Shown in pieces: positions 45,946 through 54,603 of a stretch of 64,000 bases of DNA (position 1 is its first letter; each line of letters opens with the position of its first letter). Under the pieces are notes generated by a model. That model had not been told where the DNA came from, did no database searches, and worked only from the letters and a program-made list of their open reading frames with translations. The stretch spans positions 1 through 64,000 of the forward strand of contig NZ_KE384557.1 of assembly GCF_000426705.1 (NCBI RefSeq), given 5' to 3'. Position numbers and translations under genes: made by a program. The stretch is from Spirochaeta cellobiosiphila DSM 17781 (lineage in GTDB: Bacteria > Spirochaetota > Spirochaetia > DSM-17781).

Positions 45946-47147
45946 TGCAGTTTTTTACAGAGCAAGGACCATCATACCAAGAAGTATTAAGTAAAGTTCG
46001 ACTCAAGTATGGGGAACGTGCTCGTATTATGAGTCATCGGACTGTAATGCTTGGCGGTTTTTGGTTATTTGGCAGAAAAGAAGGTATCGAAGTCTCTGGA
46101 TATCTTGCGGAAGATAGTATTATAAAAAAACAGAAAGATAAGCTCGATGCAGAAAAGAAAAAAATCATAGAAGTAGCTAATTCAAAGAAAAATGAAGAAC
46201 AATTAAAAAAGGATGAAGACGCATTAAGTACTGTTTTAAAAGAAGTCCAGTCCTTGAAAGCAAGTATTGGTCAAAATAGTAGCGAAAATGATAAATCACA
46301 TCCTGTTTTATTAGAAATAAAGAAGATTCTTCAACGAAATGATTTTACTGAAAATTATACAAACTACATTTTAGAACGATTAAAGAAAGAGTGTAGTTTT
46401 GAAGAATTAGATAGTATTCGAACTGTTAAAACCAAAGTTTTAAATTGGATAAAAGAATCTATTAAATTATGGAACTTTAAGCCCAGTAGAAAAGGATCAA
46501 CCTTTGTTTTAGTCGGTCCTACAGGCGTTGGTAAAACAACGACTATTGCTAAACTTGCGGCTCATCATAGTTTGGGTGGAGACAATAACACCCAAAGTAA
46601 AGTACGTATTATTACCATAGATAACTACCGGATAGCTGCAAAGCAACAGATAGAAACATATGGTGAAATAATGGGGATTCCTACTAGTTGTGTAGAAAGT
46701 TTTACAGATCTTCGTAAGACTATGGCTTTGAGTGCAGAATATGATCTGATTTTAATAGACACTATTGGTAAAAGTCCTAAGATAGCAACTAATTTGGCAG
46801 AAATGAAGGATCTGTTAGACGCTTGTGGTCCTTCTTCAGAAACTCATTTAGCCATTAGTGCAACAACAAAAAACAAGGATATCATTGAAATCCTAAGACA
46901 ATTTGATCCTTTTAATTATCACTCGGTAGTTCTTACAAAAATAGATGAGACATCAAATTTAGGTAATATTATAAGTATACTATGGGAAAAAGATAAATCA
47001 CTTTCTTTCATTACCAACGGGCAAAGAGTACCACAAGACATAAATCAGGCTAGTGTTGATATACTTATAGATACTATTGACGGATTTCAAGATATTATTG
47101 CTCATAATGAATATATTAGTACCTTAAGTGAAAATTGGAGTGAATAA
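45945..47147 (+). CDS. flhF: flagellar placement GTPase FlhF
   Basis: SRP-type GTPase of 400 residues. The N-terminal B domain is basic and helical (~1-110). The NG domain has G1 GPTGVGKTTTIAKLAA (~183-198), ITIDNYRIAAKQQIETYGEIMGIP, G3 LILIDTIGKSP, and G4 VLTKIDET. FlhF sets where flagella form, at the poles in many species. It overlaps flhA and flhG by TAATG junctions. Confidence 0.96.
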   Translation: MQFFTEQGPSYQEVLSKVRLKYGERARIMSHRTVMLGGFWLFGRKEGIEVSGYLAEDSIIKKQKDKLDAEKKKIIEVANSKKNEEQLKKDEDALSTVLKEVQSLKASIGQNSSENDKSHPVLLEIKKILQRNDFTENYTNYILERLKKECSFEELDSIRTVKTKVLNWIKESIKLWNFKPSRKGSTFVLVGPTGVGKTTTIAKLAAHHSLGGDNNTQSKVRIITIDNYRIAAKQQIETYGEIMGIPTSCVESFTDLRKTMALSAEYDLILIDTIGKSPKIATNLAEMKDLLDACGPSSETHLAISATTKNKDIIEILRQFDPFNYHSVVLTKIDETSNLGNIISILWEKDKSLSFITNGQRVPQDINQASVDILIDTIDGFQDIIAHNEYISTLSENWSE

Positions 47148-48028
47148 TGGCAGATCAGGCAGAAAAACTTCGTGAAATGATGAAGGATCGTGGTCCAAAT
47201 ACAAATGGCGATAATTATAAATCTAATAAGACAAGAATTATCGCAGTGGCTAGTGGTAAAGGAGGCGTCGGAAAAACAAATCTGGCGATAAATTTGGCAT
47301 TAGCTTATTCTCAATTAGGTAAAAAAGTTGTTGTATTAGATGCCGATTTAGGACTTGCTAACGTTAATGTTGTATTAGGTATTATTCCCAAATTTAATCT
47401 TTATCACATGATAAAACAGAAAAAAAGAATGTCTGAAATTATTGTTGATACAGGATATGGCATAAAGATTGTAGCAGGAGCCAGTGGTTTTAGTAAGATC
47501 GCAAATTTAAATGAAGAGGAACGAATGGGGTTCATTTCTGAAATGTCTGAACTCAATTGGGCTGATATTGTTATTATTGACACCTCTGCTGGTGTCTCAA
47601 GTAATGTACTAGATTTCATTAAAGCTGCAGATGATGTTTTAATAATAACGACTCCCGAACCTACAGCAATTACAGATGCCTATGGTATAATAAAAATAAT
47701 TAGTACAGAGCTTGATGGTAATGACCTGGGATTAAAGCTAATTGTTAATCGCGTAGGAAGCGTGACTGAAGGAAAAAAAGTAGCCGAAAGGGTCATTAAT
47801 ATAGCAGGACAATTTTTAAATTTAAAGGTAGATTATCTAGGATATGTATATGAAGATCCTATTGTATCTTCTTCTGTTTTAGAACAAAAGCCATTTATCA
47901 TTAGAGATCCTAAGGCAAAGGCTAGTTTCTGTATGCATAATCTAGTAAGTCGATTAGAAAAGGTTGAATATCGAGAAGGTAAGGGGATATCCAAATTTTT
48001 AAATAGACTTTTAGGGAAAAGAGCTTAA
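47147..48028 (+). CDS. flhG: flagellar number regulator FlhG (FleN, MinD-like ATPase)
   Basis: ParA/MinD-family ATPase of 293 residues. The N-terminal DQAEKLRE motif is the FlhG-specific FlhF-activating sequence, followed by the deviant Walker A ASGKGGVGKTNLAIN (~35-49), VLDADLGLANVNVVLG, Walker B DIVIIDTSAGVSSNVLDF, and a C-terminal amphipathic helix (GISKFLNRLLGK). It limits flagellar number together with FlhF. Confidence 0.96.
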   Translation: MADQAEKLREMMKDRGPNTNGDNYKSNKTRIIAVASGKGGVGKTNLAINLALAYSQLGKKVVVLDADLGLANVNVVLGIIPKFNLYHMIKQKKRMSEIIVDTGYGIKIVAGASGFSKIANLNEEERMGFISEMSELNWADIVIIDTSAGVSSNVLDFIKAADDVLIITTPEPTAITDAYGIIKIISTELDGNDLGLKLIVNRVGSVTEGKKVAERVINIAGQFLNLKVDYLGYVYEDPIVSSSVLEQKPFIIRDPKAKASFCMHNLVSRLEKVEYREGKGISKFLNRLLGKRA

Positions 48029-48085
48029 CTTGACGGTTGTGTCAATTTGACTTAATCTTATCTGTGGGGGGACAGTAGATAAAGT

Positions 48086-48676
48086 ATGCCAAATTGGAAA
48101 ATTCCTTCCATTATTGGTGGGATTTCTTTAGTTTTTGCCATCTTATTAGGAATGATCTCAAAAGTAAGTTTAATAACTGTTCTTTGGAGGTCTCTTTTTT
48201 CTGGAATTCTTATGGGTGGTTTTTCATTTGGTACATCTTTCATTCTTTCCAGATTTTTACCAGAACTAGGAAATTCTTCTGATGTTCCTGATATAGATAA
48301 TGATGACTTCAATAATGAATCAAGAGTTAATATTGTTTTGCCAGAAGATAATGGGTTTGCCCCAGTCGCTGAGGATGACAATGAAGAGGCTGTTGAAGTT
48401 ATAGAAGCTATTGATGAAGACGGGCCGGCACCAGCAAAAGATATGGATAGAATTTCCAGTCAAAATCTAGGTGATGTTGATAATTTACCGGATATGGATT
48501 CTTTTTCTGCTGACTTTGCAGAAGGGACTTTCGTTGAAGAGGGGAGTGAGGCCTCTGAATCTAGTATATCAGATTCAAGCTCACAGTATGAGAGTGCAGA
48601 GGTAGATGTAGCAGGAATGCAAAGTTCACCTCAAGAGATCGCGAAAGCGGTTCAGACTATTATGAAGAAGGATTAG
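48086..48676 (+). CDS. uncharacterised membrane protein with acidic tail, between flhG and whiG
   Basis: A 196-residue protein with two membrane segments close together (~8-25, [16 protein letters not shown], and ~29-55, [24 protein letters not shown]). A strongly acidic, Ser-rich cytoplasmic tail follows and ends [16 protein letters not shown]. No named domain recognised. It sits inside the motility run with the same orientation, 57 bases after flhG and 13 before the sigma factor gene, so a flagellar or regulatory role is likely by context only. Confidence 0.78.
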   Translation: MPNWKIPSIIGGISLVFAILLGMISKVSLITVLWRSLFSGILMGGFSFGTSFILSRFLPELGNSSDVPDIDNDDFNNESRVNIVLPEDNGFAPVAEDDNEEAVEVIEAIDEDGPAPAKDMDRISSQNLGDVDNLPDMDSFSADFAEGTFVEEGSEASESSISDSSSQYESAEVDVAGMQSSPQEIAKAVQTIMKKD

Positions 48677-48689
48677 AGGGATAGTAGCC

Positions 48690-49475
48690 ATGGAGAATCT
48701 GCTGGAACAATATACTGAAGAAGAACTTTGGAAACAATATAAAGACTCACGTGATCCTAGTATTCGTGATACTTTCATAAAACAGTATGCTCCTTTGGTG
48801 AGATATGTCGCTGGAAAAGTTTCTGTAGGAATGCCTCATAATGTCGAATTCGATGATTTAGTAGGCTATGGAGTATTTGGATTATTTGACGCTATAGATA
48901 AATTTGATCCTGAGAAACATGTTAAATTCAAAACATACGCTGTAACCAGGATAAGAGGTGCTATTTTTGATGAGTTACGGTCGATTGACTGGGTTCCTCG
49001 TTCAGTTCGACAAAAGACTAGAGAATTGGAAGATACTGTACAGCATTTGGAAGCCAGTCTAGGTCGTTCTGCCTCTGATGCAGAAATAGCTAATAAGATG
49101 GGAATATCTGTAAATGATTTTCAGAAGGTTTTGTTAAAGATCTCAGGGACAAGTATATTATCTTTAAATGATGTTTGGTATACAGGCGAAGAGAATGATA
49201 AAGTATCTATCGTTGATAGTATTGAATCTCCTACAAGCCTTAATCCTGATACTATTGTAGAAAAAGACGAAATAAAAAGAGTTATTGTTGAAGCCATTCA
49301 ATCTCTTCCAGAAAAAGAAAAAAAAGTTTTAGTCCTATATTATTATGAGGATCTCACTCTAAAAGAAATAGGTAAGGTTTTGGAAGTCACTGAGTCCAGG
49401 GTAAGCCAGTTACATACAAAAGCCATAATGAGGTTAAGATCCAAATTGACTAATATCAAAAAAGGTATATTCTAA
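48690..49475 (+). CDS. fliA: flagellar sigma factor sigma28 (FliA/WhiG)
   Basis: Group 3 sigma factor of 261 residues. Region 2: [73 protein letters not shown]. Region 3 follows, then region 4: [45 protein letters not shown]. It directs RNA polymerase to TAAA-N15-GCCGATAA-type promoters; two close matches occur in this window (25222, 52249). No flgM anti-sigma gene is recognisable here. It overlaps the next gene by TAATG. Also named whiG. Confidence 0.96.
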   Translation: MENLLEQYTEEELWKQYKDSRDPSIRDTFIKQYAPLVRYVAGKVSVGMPHNVEFDDLVGYGVFGLFDAIDKFDPEKHVKFKTYAVTRIRGAIFDELRSIDWVPRSVRQKTRELEDTVQHLEASLGRSASDAEIANKMGISVNDFQKVLLKISGTSILSLNDVWYTGEENDKVSIVDSIESPTSLNPDTIVEKDEIKRVIVEAIQSLPEKEKKVLVLYYYEDLTLKEIGKVLEVTESRVSQLHTKAIMRLRSKLTNIKKGIF

Positions 49476-51424
49476 TGTCCATGATCAACCTTCAACAGAT
49501 TAAAGATTTCATGAGAAATCAGGTTGAAAGAGATCGAGAAAATAAGAGTGTTCATGTTACAGGTGAAACGCTGGATGACTCTTTACGACAAGCCTCTATT
49601 GAATTGGGGGTTCCTCTACGTAAATTAGAATATGAAGTATTACAGAAGGGTAGGAAGGGATTTCCTGGATTTCCTAAGAAGTTATGGAGTCTGCTAGTAT
49701 ATCCAGTTTTAGATATTACTACTGATGAAGATCAGGTTATAGCTGATTTTGAACATCTTGATTATGAATATGATAAGAAAGAAGAAGTTGTTGATCAAGA
49801 TGGAAGAGTCTATTTGAGATTAGCCTATAATGGTGCTTTTTTGATGAGTGAACCACCCATTGGTAAAGGTAAACCTGCAAAAGAAAAAGATGCACAAAAG
49901 CTTATTGGTGAAAAAGCAATAAGAGAAATTGATAAGGAATTGCTTAAGAAGGTTGTTACATTATCAACTGGTGAATGGGTTAAAATAGGTGAATTTATTC
50001 ATAATCCTGCTGCAGATGCCATTATGACTGTAGATATCAGTATAGATGAACAACAGGCCTTTATTAAGGTAACTTCACCTGGCCCTGGAGGGGCCGACCT
50101 TTCAGAACGGGACATAAGAGCCATGTTAAGAAATAATGGCATCGTTTATGGAGCAAAAGAACAAGCTATAAAAAATTTTGAGAAGCAGCCCATATATAAT
50201 GAGAATTATCTTATAGCCGAAGGGGATAAGCCTGTACATGGTAAAGATGCCAAAATAACCTATACTTTCCAAACTGATCCAACAAAGATCACTCCCAAGG
50301 AAAAAAATGGAAAGGTTGATTTCAAAAATCTAAATCTAGTTCAAAATGTGGTAAAAGGTCAGATTTTAGCAAGAAAGACCTTAGCTGAGAAAGGAAAACC
50401 GGGCAAGACAGTCACAGGTAAAGCGATACCGGCAAGAGATGGAACTGACTATCCAATTCCTTTAGGAAATAATGTCAATTTATCTATAGATGGTACTATC
50501 GTTACTGCCGATACGAACGGTCAAGTATTGTTATTAAATGGAAAAATAACTGTTGAGACTGTTAGAATTATCACTGGCGACGTTGGTGTGGCTACGGGTA
50601 ATATAAAGAGTCTTGGTACTGTTATTGTAAAAGGTAATGTTGAAGATGGGTATGCTATAGAGGCTGCAGGAAACATAGAAGTTAATGGAACTGTTGGCAA
50701 AGCTGATTTGAAAACGGAAGGTGATATCATTGTCCACCAAGGAATTACTGGTGGTGAAGATAGCAAAGTCGTTGCTGGTCAGTCTGTTTGGTCTAAGTTT
50801 ATTCAAAACGCTACTGTAGATGCTGGTCACTTTATCGTAGTAAGTGATGGTATTATGCACTCAAAAGTAGATGCCAATAAAAAGATACTTTGTCAGGGGA
50901 AAAGGGCCAAGATTGTAGGCGGTCATTTAAGAGCTGCTGAAGAAGTCAATGCTTCTGTTCTTGGTGCTCCGGGCTCTGCAGAAACTATTATAGAGGTAGG
51001 TTATGATCCAAAAGCTAAGGAAGAATTGGAAGAGCTTTTAGAACAGGAACAAATCCTTGATGCCAAGATAAATGAAATTGAGTTAAATCTACAAGGTTTA
51101 ATTAATCAAAAGCGTTCAAAGCAGACATTAGACGAAACAAAAGAAAACTTTTTGAGGGACCTTTTACAGGATAAAGAAATAAAAGGAAGAGAACATGAAA
51201 CTCTTACCAGTAAAATTCAGCAAAAACAAGAATATCTATCTAACTTGGAATTTGTAGGGAAGATATCTTCCTCTTCCCAGGTTTTTCCTGGTGTAAAAGT
51301 TTTAATAAAAGACGCCGAGTATGAAGTAACAACTGAGTTTGGTTCTGTCACATTTATCAATGAAGGTGGAATTATTAGAACTGCAGCATACGAGGAAATT
51401 GAGGACGACATTAGTAGGGGGTGA
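49475..51424 (+). CDS. FapA (DUF342) family protein with Jag-N domain
   Basis: The 649-residue protein begins with a Jag_N-like unit (~22-75, VHVTGETLDDSLRQASIELGVPLRKLEYEVLQKGRKGFPGF). From about 160 it is a FapA/DUF342 protein with a region of right-handed beta-helix turns (TVIVKGNVEDGYAIEAAGNIEVNGTVGKADLKTEGDIIVHQGITG), then a C-terminal coiled coil (~510-590) and a final beta strand region. DUF342 proteins are linked to polymer or surface-associated processes, but no enzymatic role is established. It is translationally coupled to the sigma factor gene. Confidence 0.88.
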   Translation: MSMINLQQIKDFMRNQVERDRENKSVHVTGETLDDSLRQASIELGVPLRKLEYEVLQKGRKGFPGFPKKLWSLLVYPVLDITTDEDQVIADFEHLDYEYDKKEEVVDQDGRVYLRLAYNGAFLMSEPPIGKGKPAKEKDAQKLIGEKAIREIDKELLKKVVTLSTGEWVKIGEFIHNPAADAIMTVDISIDEQQAFIKVTSPGPGGADLSERDIRAMLRNNGIVYGAKEQAIKNFEKQPIYNENYLIAEGDKPVHGKDAKITYTFQTDPTKITPKEKNGKVDFKNLNLVQNVVKGQILARKTLAEKGKPGKTVTGKAIPARDGTDYPIPLGNNVNLSIDGTIVTADTNGQVLLLNGKITVETVRIITGDVGVATGNIKSLGTVIVKGNVEDGYAIEAAGNIEVNGTVGKADLKTEGDIIVHQGITGGEDSKVVAGQSVWSKFIQNATVDAGHFIVVSDGIMHSKVDANKKILCQGKRAKIVGGHLRAAEEVNASVLGAPGSAETIIEVGYDPKAKEELEELLEQEQILDAKINEIELNLQGLINQKRSKQTLDETKENFLRDLLQDKEIKGREHETLTSKIQQKQEYLSNLEFVGKISSSSQVFPGVKVLIKDAEYEVTTEFGSVTFINEGGIIRTAAYEEIEDDISRG

Positions 51425-51426
51425 TA

Positions 51427-51753
51427 ATGCCTATACATCCTATAGATCTACAAACTCTTTTTATAAAAATGAATCAGGTAGGTAAAGAACAGGCTGATGC
51501 CCGAAACAGTGTTGTTGCTAGTCAAGAAATACAGAATAAGGAAGAGATAAAGAAACATCAACAAAAAGATAATTCAGTCAACCAAACTTCAGAAACATCT
51601 GATGGTCCAGATAAATTGAAAGACGATAATGCCCAGGGGAACTCAGAAAGTTCTGATAAACAGGACAGTAAAAAAAGTAAAAAAGAAGTAAATCCTGAAC
51701 AGAACGTGTACAAAGATCCTGATCTTGGATCGCATATTGATATTACAGGATAA
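51427..51753 (+). CDS. small, highly polar, probably disordered protein
   Basis: A 108-residue protein with a hydrophobic start (MPIHPIDLQTLFIKMNQVGKEQADARNSVVASQ) and then a long Lys/Gln/Asp/Ser-rich stretch, ending PEQNVYKDPDLGSHIDITG. No known domain. The last residues and the N-terminal helix look most constrained. ATG 51427 has GGGGG five bases upstream, overlapping the FapA stop, so it is coupled to fapA. Confidence 0.7.
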   Translation: MPIHPIDLQTLFIKMNQVGKEQADARNSVVASQEIQNKEEIKKHQQKDNSVNQTSETSDGPDKLKDDNAQGNSESSDKQDSKKSKKEVNPEQNVYKDPDLGSHIDITG

Positions 51754-51756
51754 CTA

Positions 51757-52251
51757 ATGAAATATTTTATTATTACAACTATAATTATAGGTATACAAGT
51801 ATTGGGTTTCCTATACATACGCTATTATATACGTAAGAATCTCAATCCTCATAATCTCTTATTGGAAATTCGTAGTGAGATTGATGATATTATAAAAGAA
51901 ATAAATACCATTACAGATAGAAATATTGGTATTCTAGAGGATAGAATACATAAAATAAAGAGTCTAATTGCTCAAGCTGATAATCTAAACAAGAACTTAT
52001 CCCCCAAAAAAATTCCTAAACAAGAATTAGTAGATTTCTCTAAATTAGTAGAAAAACCTATTCTGAAGCAAAAAGCGGATCCTATCGAAAGTGTAAAAGA
52101 TTTAGGACAAACAAAAATAGAAAGTCACAAAGAACAAGTCATAAAATTATATAGACAGGGCTTTAGTCCTGATGTTATATCTTCAAAAGTTGGGATTACC
52201 TTAGGAGAAGTAGAACTAATAATATCTATCATGGGTCAAGGTTTATTGTAA
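51757..52251 (+). CDS. bitopic membrane protein with coiled coil and DUF6115-like C-terminal helix-turn-helix
   Basis: The 164-residue protein has an N-terminal membrane segment (~2-24, KYFIITTIIIGIQVLGFLYIRYYI), a coiled coil (~35-75), a linker, and a C-terminal segment HKEQVIKLYRQGFSPDVISSKVGITLGEVELIISIM. The last part matches the small helix-turn-helix seen at the end of DUF6115/DUF2802-type proteins in motility regions. It is three bases after the preceding gene. Function unknown; its stop overlaps the next promoter's -35. Confidence 0.78.
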   Translation: MKYFIITTIIIGIQVLGFLYIRYYIRKNLNPHNLLLEIRSEIDDIIKEINTITDRNIGILEDRIHKIKSLIAQADNLNKNLSPKKIPKQELVDFSKLVEKPILKQKADPIESVKDLGQTKIESHKEQVIKLYRQGFSPDVISSKVGITLGEVELIISIMGQGLL

Positions 52252-52276
52252 ATTAACCATTGTTCCCAACCGATAA
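52249..52276 (+). promoter_or_regulatory. sigma28-like promoter for the J-domain/CheA-like genes
   Basis: TAAA (52249-52252), a 16-base spacer and ACCGATAA (52269-52276). Spacing equals the flgB site, and both share CCCA(T/A)CCGATAA. It overlaps the stop codon of the preceding gene and lies 46 bases before the next ATG. Confidence 0.55.
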
Positions 52277-52322
52277 TATATGAGTAAATAGTTATAGGAA
52301 TTATAAAAGTAGGAGACTGTTT

Positions 52323-52931
52323 ATGCAAATAGCTGAGTCGTATAAAATATTGGGAGTACCCTATGGTAGTGATCTAGAATCCATAAAGATGGCGTACCGC
52401 AAACTAGCTAAGCAATATCATCCAGATCATGGACAACAGAATACTTTACTTTTTTGTAAGATTCATGACGCGTATACGTCATTAAAATCTTCATCTTCCG
52501 TTATTAAATCCAGGGTTAATGGGTATAATGAAATAGATATATTATCTATGGGCGATTTACTAATCAAAGGTTCTACCTCAACTATACGAAAATATGCAGC
52601 TAGACAGCTTGGGCTGTCAGGAAAGATGACTTCTTATACCTACCTAAGAAAAGGATTGGTTGATAAAGATATGAGTGTTGTTCGAACTGTCATACAATCC
52701 ATAGCTAAGCTTAAGATGAATCGGGCCATTCCAGAACTAGGACTAATCTTTAAAAAAAGTGATTCATCAATAAGAAAAGAGATATTAGAAGCTTGTTTAA
52801 AGATAGGAGCAAATCCTATGATGAATTATATAGTTCAAGAAGCTAAACGCGATCTTAATAATGAGATAAGATTTAGTGCAACTTTATTAGAAAAACAAAT
52901 CAGGATGTCCATGCGTGTCAATACGAGATAA
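52323..52931 (+). CDS. J-domain protein with HEAT-like repeats
   Basis: The 202-residue protein starts with a J domain (~5-60) holding the HPD tripeptide at 33-35 (KQYHPDHG), which stimulates DnaK ATPase. No Gly/Phe or zinc-finger region follows. Instead residues ~75-200 form HEAT/armadillo-like helical pairs (TSTIRKYAARQLGLSG, DKDMSVVRTVIQSIAKLKMNRAIPEL, SDSSIRKEILEACLKIGA, NNEIRFSATLLEKQI). It is a dedicated adaptor rather than DnaJ itself. It lies behind a sigma28-like promoter and overlaps the CheA-like gene by 17 bases. Confidence 0.85.
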   Translation: MQIAESYKILGVPYGSDLESIKMAYRKLAKQYHPDHGQQNTLLFCKIHDAYTSLKSSSSVIKSRVNGYNEIDILSMGDLLIKGSTSTIRKYAARQLGLSGKMTSYTYLRKGLVDKDMSVVRTVIQSIAKLKMNRAIPELGLIFKKSDSSIRKEILEACLKIGANPMMNYIVQEAKRDLNNEIRFSATLLEKQIRMSMRVNTR

Positions 52932-54603
52932 TGAGACTGTCAATAAAAAACAATTTATAACTAGTATCTATGGATTAATAAATAAATATTGGAATACAGG
53001 GGAATTTGATAGAAAAGAAGCTTTTAGACTTGCCCATAATATAAAATCCACCTACTCTTTTGCGGGACAAAATAAATTAGCTGAACAGGCTCATAACCTC
53101 GAAACATTCTTAAACAACATAGGTGCTGTACCTATTAACGATGATTATGTCATTAAGGTTAAAAAACAAATTGATGATTTACAATCATTGGCTTATTTTG
53201 AAAGCAGTCATTCGAAAAGTTCAGATGAATTTGAAGATAAATTACTAAAGGAATCTATTTATAGAGGAGAAACTCTATTCAGAATAAGGTTTACTATTGA
53301 TCCCTTTGAAATAATGCCCTATGCAAGAGCTTTTCTTGTTGTAAACATTCTTGAACAAAACATGCAAATCATAAGAATAGAGCCTAGCATTGCCATACAT
53401 AATCAAAGTAGAACCTATGATATTTATGCTACCACAAAATATGTATCTAATCATATAAAATCATTAATAGATGTAGACAATATAGCATCCATTGATATAA
53501 CAAGTTTACCATATACTAGTTTAACCAGTCCCTATGAGGCAGATGTTTTTGATGTATTGATCAATAATGATAGTTATGACTCAAATGCTAATAAAATAAA
53601 GTACCTTCAGCGTCAATATCACTTTTTTATCATATCAAAACTAAGAAAAGAAAAAAGACTTGATCATGCCTATAGAATCTTTACCAAATCCATTGATAAT
53701 TTAACCAATATAACCGTTAATGAGTTCTTTTCTAAATACCAAAATAGAATTAAGGACTTAGCAGACCATCTCGGTAAAAGAGTAATTCTTAACGTCGAGA
53801 ATGGAAAACTTGAATTGAATCAAAGTGTTCTGAGTGAGTTGGATATCGTTTTTATTCATTTGATACGTAACTCTTTAGCACATGGTATTGAATATGCAGA
53901 ACAACGAAGAGAATCGGGAAAACCTCAAATAGCTACTATTAGTATTAATATAGAAATAAAAAATAATCGATTGGTCATTAACTATAAGGATGATGGTAAG
54001 GGAATTGATAGAGCAAAGATTAAGGCTCTAGCCAGTCAAAATATAAAAGATAATGATGATAAAAGTTTAATTGACCTCATAAGTATACCAGGTTTAAGCA
54101 CACAGAATGAAGTTAATTCCATGGCAGGTAGAGGATTAGGTATTGAAATTATTCGTAACACTATCGAACAAAAATTGCAAGGAACAATCAATGTCCAATC
54201 ACTTTTACAGAAGGGAACAGAATTTTCTATAGAGATTCCTTATGCCTTTGATAGTGAAGAATATTTAATTGTTAATGTGAACAAAACATTAATGGCCATA
54301 CCTACCATATCTATTGAAGTCTATGGTCCGTTATCTGATATGCTAGAGATTTATTCTCAAGAAGAATTACCTCTCTACAAGTCAACAATGATGATTGATA
54401 GGAATACAGAAGAGAATACATTGGCTCTCATCTGTTGGTATGGAAATAAAAAAGCTATTCTTTTGTGTGATGAGATACTATATAAAGAAAGCATTGATTG
54501 GGGTGAATTTTCACTAACGTCGACAGGTCAAAGTTACCTATACTATTTTGAAAAACAAGGGTATGTCAAAGATTACCTTTATCTGGATTTAGCCTTTATA
54601 TAA
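52915..54603 (+). CDS. CheA-like histidine kinase, divergent
   Basis: The 562-residue protein follows CheA architecture: an HPt domain with phospho-acceptor His41 in FRLAHNIKSTYSFAG, a mid-domain (~112-215) and a helical dimerisation part. The HATPase domain has N box FIHLIRNSLAHGIE, G1 DDGKGID and G2 GRGLGIEIIRN, and a C-terminal CheW-like domain starts at ~440 (EEYLIVNVNKTLMAIPTISIEV). All catalytic boxes are present but the sequence is divergent. GTG 52915, nine bases after AGGA, overlaps the J-domain gene. Likely controls motility or another surface process; no receptor or response regulator gene is adjacent. Confidence 0.88.
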   Translation: MSIRDNETVNKKQFITSIYGLINKYWNTGEFDRKEAFRLAHNIKSTYSFAGQNKLAEQAHNLETFLNNIGAVPINDDYVIKVKKQIDDLQSLAYFESSHSKSSDEFEDKLLKESIYRGETLFRIRFTIDPFEIMPYARAFLVVNILEQNMQIIRIEPSIAIHNQSRTYDIYATTKYVSNHIKSLIDVDNIASIDITSLPYTSLTSPYEADVFDVLINNDSYDSNANKIKYLQRQYHFFIISKLRKEKRLDHAYRIFTKSIDNLTNITVNEFFSKYQNRIKDLADHLGKRVILNVENGKLELNQSVLSELDIVFIHLIRNSLAHGIEYAEQRRESGKPQIATISINIEIKNNRLVINYKDDGKGIDRAKIKALASQNIKDNDDKSLIDLISIPGLSTQNEVNSMAGRGLGIEIIRNTIEQKLQGTINVQSLLQKGTEFSIEIPYAFDSEEYLIVNVNKTLMAIPTISIEVYGPLSDMLEIYSQEELPLYKSTMMIDRNTEENTLALICWYGNKKAILLCDEILYKESIDWGEFSLTSTGQSYLYYFEKQGYVKDYLYLDLAFI

